Part shown: piece after piece, positions 60,422-64,000 of the stretch
Position numbering within the stretch: the first letter of the stretch is position 1
Layout of the letters: each line of letters opens with the position of its first letter
Assembly (NCBI RefSeq): GCF_900103365.1
Contig: NZ_LT629703.1
Location: forward strand, 248,001-312,000
Length of the DNA: 64,000 bases
Direction: 5' to 3'
Origin: Afipia sp. GAS231
Lineage (GTDB): Bacteria > Pseudomonadota > Alphaproteobacteria > Rhizobiales > Xanthobacteraceae
Made by a program: the position numbers and the translations under genes
The notes under the pieces: generated by a model
Database searches by the model: none
Seen by the model: the letters and a program-made list of their open reading frames with translations, nothing else
Told to the model about the DNA's origin: nothing

Positions 60422-60464
60422 GAACATATGAGGAACATTGTTCCTTTTTTGTTCCAGGAGTCAA
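60422..60464 (-). promoter_or_regulatory. Promoter with two LexA boxes for the small membrane peptide
   Basis: On the minus strand TTGACT (60464-60459) and AACAAT (60442-60437) form a 16-base-spaced promoter. GAACATATGAGGAAC at 60422-60436 and GTTCCTTTTTTGTTC at 60440-60454 are two exact LexA sites (GAAC-N7-GAAC and GTTC-N7-GTTC). They lie three bases apart as mirror images, one in the spacer and one over the transcription start. LexA would shut the gene tightly until damage. Confidence 0.8.
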
Positions 60465-60475
60465 GGGCGGGTAGT

Positions 60476-60497
60476 GGGTCAGTTTGAAAAATGACCC
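60476..60497. repeat. Inverted repeat at the accessory boundary
   Basis: GGGTCA at 60476-60481 and TGACCC at 60492-60497 are a perfect 6-bp stem around GTTTGAAAAA. It lies between the SOS promoter and the phosphoribosyltransferase gene. It could be a terminator for leftward or rightward transcription or a scar of insertion. Confidence 0.4.
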
Positions 60498-60599
60498 TGA
60501 AAGAAATCGCTTGGTTAATTGGATCGTCCTGCCAATGGCGTGTGGCTGCTTTGCACAACCGCTGGTAACGTCCCGCCCGAATCTTAATCAGGGTGGAAT

Positions 60600-61325
60600 A
60601 TGCGCGTCCCGTGGTCAGCGGACTTTCCGAAAATCCTAGTGAATGCGCCGTGGGACTCGGATTCCTTCAAGCTTCAGGACCACCCGGCCTATTGGCCAGC
60701 CAAGCGGAAACGGGACGCCAAAGCCGCCATCGCGCTTTGTGACGATGTCGTGGCGGAAGAAAACCTCGAACTTCTGTACGATCTTACCTATGGCCTTGAA
60801 CCTATCGTCGCCGCGCCCGCTCTAATCCTTCATGAGACGCAAAACGCCTTGGCCCGCGGTTTTGCTGGCTGGCTGTCGGCGAAAATGAATTGGCAGATCG
60901 ACCGGGAAATTTACCAAGCGAAAACAATTAATCGCGATTTTAACACCAACGGATGGTTCCGAATCGTAAATGAGCCAGAGTTCTACGGCCCGGTCCAGGC
61001 CGGGCGACCCTACATCCTCGCAGATGACGTTTGCGCGATGGGGGGAACATTGGCCAGTTTGCGTAGCTATATTGAGACGGGCGGCGGAAAAGTGCTCGGA
61101 ATGACGGTTTTGGCGAGCGGGAGTGGCAAAAATGTCCAAATTTCCCTTGTCGGCGACACATTCGCGAGGCTTACTGGCGCGTGGGCCGGGAAGCTCGTGG
61201 CGGCTTACCCTACGGAGATTGGTCATGAATTGGAATCCGTTACGGAGCCGGAAGGACAGTTCCTCCTCCGATGCCCGTCGTATGACCGATTCAGAGCGGG
61301 CGTCGATGGAGCGCGCGACTGCTGA
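60600..61325 (+). CDS. Stand-alone phosphoribosyltransferase-fold protein
   Basis: A 241-residue protein. Residues about 138-155 are a PRPP-binding loop, PYILADDVCAMGGTLASLRS, of the type I phosphoribosyltransferase fold (two acidic residues then G-G-T-L). N-terminal are FPKILVNAPWDSDSFKLQDH and EPIVAAPALILHETQNALAR, and the C-terminal part has no clear match. Base use is less GC-rich than in dnaE. The activity could be a nucleobase, ribose or regulatory PRTase; phage and integrative elements carry such genes without a defined substrate. A small ORF overlaps its 3-prime end. Confidence 0.8.
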   Translation: MRVPWSADFPKILVNAPWDSDSFKLQDHPAYWPAKRKRDAKAAIALCDDVVAEENLELLYDLTYGLEPIVAAPALILHETQNALARGFAGWLSAKMNWQIDREIYQAKTINRDFNTNGWFRIVNEPEFYGPVQAGRPYILADDVCAMGGTLASLRSYIETGGGKVLGMTVLASGSGKNVQISLVGDTFARLTGAWAGKLVAAYPTEIGHELESVTEPEGQFLLRCPSYDRFRAGVDGARDC

Positions 61326-61404
61326 AATTGATGCCGAGGTCGAGTCCGCTCTGCGGGACCGCCCCGGGTTTCGATTTGAGCCCCGGCAACGGGCAGCGGG
61401 CTAA
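61225..61404 (+). CDS. Small hypothetical protein overlapping the PRTase gene
   Basis: A 59-residue open frame with GGAG seven bases before the ATG at 61225. It begins MNWNPLRSRKDSSSSDARRM and continues TDSERASMERATAEIDAEVE and RDRPGFRFEPRQR, a charged, probably helical protein. It overlaps the PRTase end by 101 bases in another frame, which is long for two real genes. A second ATG at 61282 would reduce the overlap to 44. Its TAA meets the transposase stop on the other strand. I do not recognise it. Confidence 0.5.
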   Translation: MNWNPLRSRKDSSSSDARRMTDSERASMERATAEIDAEVESALRDRPGFRFEPRQRAAG

Positions 61405-62420
61405 CCGCTCGCCCGATTGCTAAGCCATGCCTGCGATTTCTCTCTGATCCATTCCAGAGCGTCGCCCTCCTTCTCAAATCCAAAGATCGTATCGACTTCC
61501 CCGCCGCGCCACATAACGCTCACAGAGTGGCCCTTGCCGATGGCGTATTGCCGGACCACAAACTGATATTCCGGCTTGAAATTCGCAAACTCCCACTTCT
61601 CCAGCATCGCGACCAAATCTTCCATCTCCCAAAGCTTGTCGGAAACGCCAGCGGCCATTGCCGGGGTTACTTTGAGCGTCTGATGGATGCGGACGAAATT
61701 GTAATACATCGTGTGGAGCGCGATGGCGGCGGCGTGGTTCTCGACCTTCTTTGAGAACGCATTGGTCAGACGCGTGAAGCGGCGCATGTGCATACGCATG
61801 GTCAGATTGCTGCGCTCAACGTAGGACGTACTGATGTGCTTGCTATCCGGGTTGCCGGAGACGGGCTTCTTTTCAGCGCCAGTGCACACAGCCGGGCTGT
61901 ACCGGGTCTCTGACTGCGGCGGCGAGCCGTAGTGCTTAATCAGCATGGCGTAGTCGACTTCCCCGCCGAACGCCGCGTCAACGGCCTGCAGGTACGGGCG
62001 GTGCCCATCGCTGGTTAGCTGGACGCGGTTGGCAAGGCGGCTTTCCAGATCGTGGGTGAACGCCAGAGCGGCATCCATATCGCGAGAGCCAAGCAGCCAG
62101 CTAACAATCAGCTTTGTGTCGGCACAAATGGCGGTCCAAGTCCAAACGTCCCCAGCGGTCACTGGAGCGGCTTTGGCGGCCTTCACATTGCTGGCCTTGG
62201 CGTAAACGAAGCTCCAGATTTCATCCATCTGGACACGCTTGCAGGGCAGCTTACGCAGCGCCTTGTCCTGATAGGCGGCGCAGGCGTGACCGGCATCCAC
62301 CAACAGTTTTGCAACCGTGTTCTTGCTAGCACCCGTCAGGCGTGTGATAGCGCGGATCGACTGGCCCTCGCAAAGGAGGTGCAGGATTTGGGCTCGGGCC
62401 TGCCTGGTCAGCTTGTTCAT
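61401..62420 (-). CDS. IS1-like DDE transposase with C-terminal extra domain
   Basis: A 339-residue transposase of the IS1-like, stand-alone type. It begins MNKLTRQARAQILHLLCEGQ with helix-turn-helix SIRAITRLTGASKNTVAKLL, then the DDE catalytic residues: Asp66 (QMDEIWSF), Asp138 (TSDGHRPYL) and Glu202 (YVERSNLTMRMHMRRF). The core ends near residue 280. The last 55 residues, QFVVRQYAIGKGHSVSVMWR and FEKEGDALEWIREKSQAWLS, resemble small stand-alone rhizobial proteins and are not part of a standard IS1 transposase. AAAGG precedes the ATG at 62420. I could not find matching inverted repeats or target duplications. Confidence 0.85.
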   Translation of the reverse strand: MNKLTRQARAQILHLLCEGQSIRAITRLTGASKNTVAKLLVDAGHACAAYQDKALRKLPCKRVQMDEIWSFVYAKASNVKAAKAAPVTAGDVWTWTAICADTKLIVSWLLGSRDMDAALAFTHDLESRLANRVQLTSDGHRPYLQAVDAAFGGEVDYAMLIKHYGSPPQSETRYSPAVCTGAEKKPVSGNPDSKHISTSYVERSNLTMRMHMRRFTRLTNAFSKKVENHAAAIALHTMYYNFVRIHQTLKVTPAMAAGVSDKLWEMEDLVAMLEKWEFANFKPEYQFVVRQYAIGKGHSVSVMWRGGEVDTIFGFEKEGDALEWIREKSQAWLSNRASG

Positions 62421-62464
62421 ACTGACCTTTATGCTTGAGAACATCTGGATCGTCAAGTCGAATG

Positions 62465-62515
62465 TTACACTATGTGTGAAGATGGTATTGACGAACGGAT
62501 TGATTGGGATATATA
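62465..62515 (+). promoter_or_regulatory. higBA promoter with candidate operator
   Basis: TTGACG (62488-62493) and TATATA (62510-62515) are 16 bases apart; the transcript would start about three bases before the higB ATG, nearly leaderless. TTACACTATGTGTGAA at 62465-62480 is an imperfect palindrome just upstream, a place where HigA antitoxins bind. Promoter match is good, operator is inference. Confidence 0.55.
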
Positions 62516-62525
62516 GGGGTTGTCC

Positions 62526-62825
62526 ATGGATATTGACTTCAAAGACCCGTCCCTGGACCGGCTGGAAACCGACGCAAGCTATAGCGCCGGTTTCAGCGAC
62601 GGAATCGTGAGGGCCTACCGTAAAGCGGTCCTTCACATTCGGTCGGCGGCTGACGAGCGCACCTTCTATGCCCGGCGGTCATTTCGGTTCGAAAAGCTTC
62701 TGGGCAAACGGGAAGGTCAATACTCGATGAGGCTGAACGATCAGTGGCGTCTCATCGTGGAACTGAAGGGAGAAGCGCCCAACAAGACTGTCCTGATCAT
62801 CGAAATTGCCGACTACCACCACTAA
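62526..62825 (+). CDS. higB: HigB-type toxin (RelE superfamily)
   Basis: A 99-residue protein with the HigB/plasmid-maintenance killer pattern: RSFRFEKLLGKREGQYSMRL, NDQWRLIVELKGEAPNKTVL and IIEIADYHH. HigB cuts mRNA at the ribosome to stop translation until HigA neutralises it. The first 50 residues are less typical (IDFKDPSLDRLETDASYSAG). The ATG at 62526 is nearly at the predicted transcript start. The antitoxin follows 18 bases later, the inverted toxin-first order of hig modules. Confidence 0.85.
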   Translation: MDIDFKDPSLDRLETDASYSAGFSDGIVRAYRKAVLHIRSAADERTFYARRSFRFEKLLGKREGQYSMRLNDQWRLIVELKGEAPNKTVLIIEIADYHH

Positions 62826-62842
62826 GGGGAAAACAATCAAAA

Positions 62843-63994
62843 ATGGCTGCCCGAGTACCTGCAGAAACATTCGCTCCCGGGGAATTCATTCGTGACGAGC
62901 TTGAGGCTCGCGGATGGACGCAGGCGGACCTTGCCCAAATCATGGGTCGTCCTACTCGACTGATTAACGAGCTTATCGCAGGCAAAAAACAGATCACCCC
63001 TGACACGGCGCGCGGGCTGTCTACGGCATTTGGTGACGACGATCCGCTTTATTGGATGAATCTCGATAGCGCATACCGCCTTTCTAAGACTCAACCCGTT
63101 GATGAAACGGTGGTGCGCCGCTCCAAGCTGTACTCCCGATTCCCTGTACGGGAGTTGATGAAGCGAAACTGGATCGAACCGTCAGATAATCCCGACGTTG
63201 TAGAGCACCGCGTTTGTCGATTCTATCAGATCAAAAGCATTGATGAGCAGCCTCAATTTGCGCATTCGGCGAAGGCCGCTCAGTCCGATGCAGTCGAGTA
63301 CGATGAGAGAAACGATCTACAGTGGGCATGGCTATTCCGGGCAAAGGAATTAGCTCAGGCAACTCATTCTGCGCCATACTCCGAAGCCAATTTGAAAAGA
63401 GCGCTGACGAAACTGCGAGCGCTCCTTGTAGCGCCGGAAGAGCTTAGACAGATCCCCACGATTTTGGCGGAAGCTGGCGTGCGGTTTGTAATCGTGGAGT
63501 TTTTGCCCGGAGCAAAGATCGACGGCGCGGCGTTCTGGCTCAATGATACGCCAGTCATTGCGCTATCGATTAGGTTCGACCGCGTAAATAACTTCTGGTT
63601 CGTGCTTCGACATGAAATCGAACATATTCTAAATCGAGACGGTCTCGTCACTATCGACGTTGAACTTACAGAGAGCCTTCAAGGCAAGGGAGAATTGCCG
63701 CCAGAAGAGGTTCGCGCGAATGCCGCCGCAGCGGAGTTTCTAATTCCAAAATCGGAGTTGGATAACTTTATCATTCGCGTGAGGCCGCTTTACTCAGAGC
63801 AGCGCATTTTACTCTTTGCAAAGCGCATTGGTGTTCACCCCGGTATCGTTGTCGGCCAGTTGCAGCATCGCGACGAGGTTCCATACACGCACTTCCATAA
63901 GCACCTTGTGAAAATCAGAGAGATTGTAACGCAAACTGCCCTTACCGATGGGTGGGGCACGGTCCCGCGTATCCCGGGACAATCTGGAGCGTAG
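62843..63994 (+). CDS. higA: HigA antitoxin fused to ImmA/IrrE metallopeptidase
   Basis: A 383-residue fusion. Residues about 5-85 are a HigA/XRE helix-turn-helix (FAPGEFIRDELEARGWTQAD, LAQIMGRPTRLINELIAGKK). Residues about 190-350 include an ImmA/IrrE-type zinc metallopeptidase with the HEIEH motif at 257-261 (NFWFVLRHEIEHILNRDG) and the third acidic ligand region AAAAEFLIPKSEL. In IrrE and ImmA this domain cleaves a repressor on stress. Here it may tune toxin control or cut the antitoxin itself. It reaches 63994, six bases before the window end, with its own TAG. Confidence 0.85.
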   Translation: MAARVPAETFAPGEFIRDELEARGWTQADLAQIMGRPTRLINELIAGKKQITPDTARGLSTAFGDDDPLYWMNLDSAYRLSKTQPVDETVVRRSKLYSRFPVRELMKRNWIEPSDNPDVVEHRVCRFYQIKSIDEQPQFAHSAKAAQSDAVEYDERNDLQWAWLFRAKELAQATHSAPYSEANLKRALTKLRALLVAPEELRQIPTILAEAGVRFVIVEFLPGAKIDGAAFWLNDTPVIALSIRFDRVNNFWFVLRHEIEHILNRDGLVTIDVELTESLQGKGELPPEEVRANAAAAEFLIPKSELDNFIIRVRPLYSEQRILLFAKRIGVHPGIVVGQLQHRDEVPYTHFHKHLVKIREIVTQTALTDGWGTVPRIPGQSGA

Positions 63995-64000
63995 CACCAT

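Noticed and set aside
60403..60438. Earlier ATG for the SOS peptide at 60438
   Set aside because: It falls within the predicted promoter and LexA box, so it would not be transcribed.
60094..60600. tRNA gene serving as an attachment site for the accessory island
   Set aside because: No tRNA cloverleaf or conserved T-loop sequence could be found here.

Overview
The window reads as a chromosomal segment of a high-GC alphaproteobacterium, most likely Bradyrhizobium or a close relative in the Nitrobacteraceae. Protein character, the gene order rpsB-tsf-pyrH-frr-uppS-cdsA-dxr-rseP-bamA-lpxD-fabZ-lpxA-lpxI-lpxB, LexA sites of the GAAC-N7-GAAC type and rhizobial dispersed palindromes all fit. No tRNA, rRNA or CRISPR array was seen.

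Layout. 0-10.8 kb: an MFS transporter start at the edge, kdsA, a NIPSNAP protein, pyrG, secG, a leaderless XRE-cupin regulator with a GNAT enzyme, tpiA, a PpiD/SurA-like foldase, then trpD-trpC-moaC. 10.8-19.5 kb: an orphan Flp pilin gene, a GGDEF-EAL protein, a SAM-cyclase-ATPase-TPR protein, ctpA and a GNAT. 19.5-27.8 kb: an Old Yellow Enzyme, a YihX-like HAD phosphatase, moeA, lexA with its SOS operator, two small conserved hypotheticals and a comEC gene broken by an in-frame stop. 28-36 kb: an outer-membrane beta-barrel, glnS, a quinone reductase-like flavoprotein, gltX, gltA and two small exported proteins. 36-51.6 kb: the envelope and translation cluster on the minus strand, interrupted between fabZ and lpxA by an opposite-strand KTSC gene. 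51.8-54 kb: a frameshifted AhpD-like gene divergent from a frameshifted WYL regulator, followed by a VOC-EVE pair. 54-60 kb: an inactive caspase-fold protein with a proline-rich tail, then dnaE.

60.3-64 kb is an accessory junction. It starts with a 32-residue membrane peptide gene whose promoter carries two perfect LexA boxes, then a stand-alone phosphoribosyltransferase with an overlapping small ORF, a solitary IS1-like transposase with an extra C-terminal domain, and a HigBA module whose antitoxin is fused to an ImmA/IrrE metallopeptidase.

The most interesting candidate is the SOS-controlled peptide at 60304-60402. It has the design of a damage-induced membrane peptide such as Caulobacter SidA or E. 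coli TisB, and the same LexA box type occurs in front of lexA in this window. Three conserved genes (comEC, the AhpD-like gene and its WYL neighbour) each carry one disabling change, so base accuracy should be confirmed before calling them pseudogenes.
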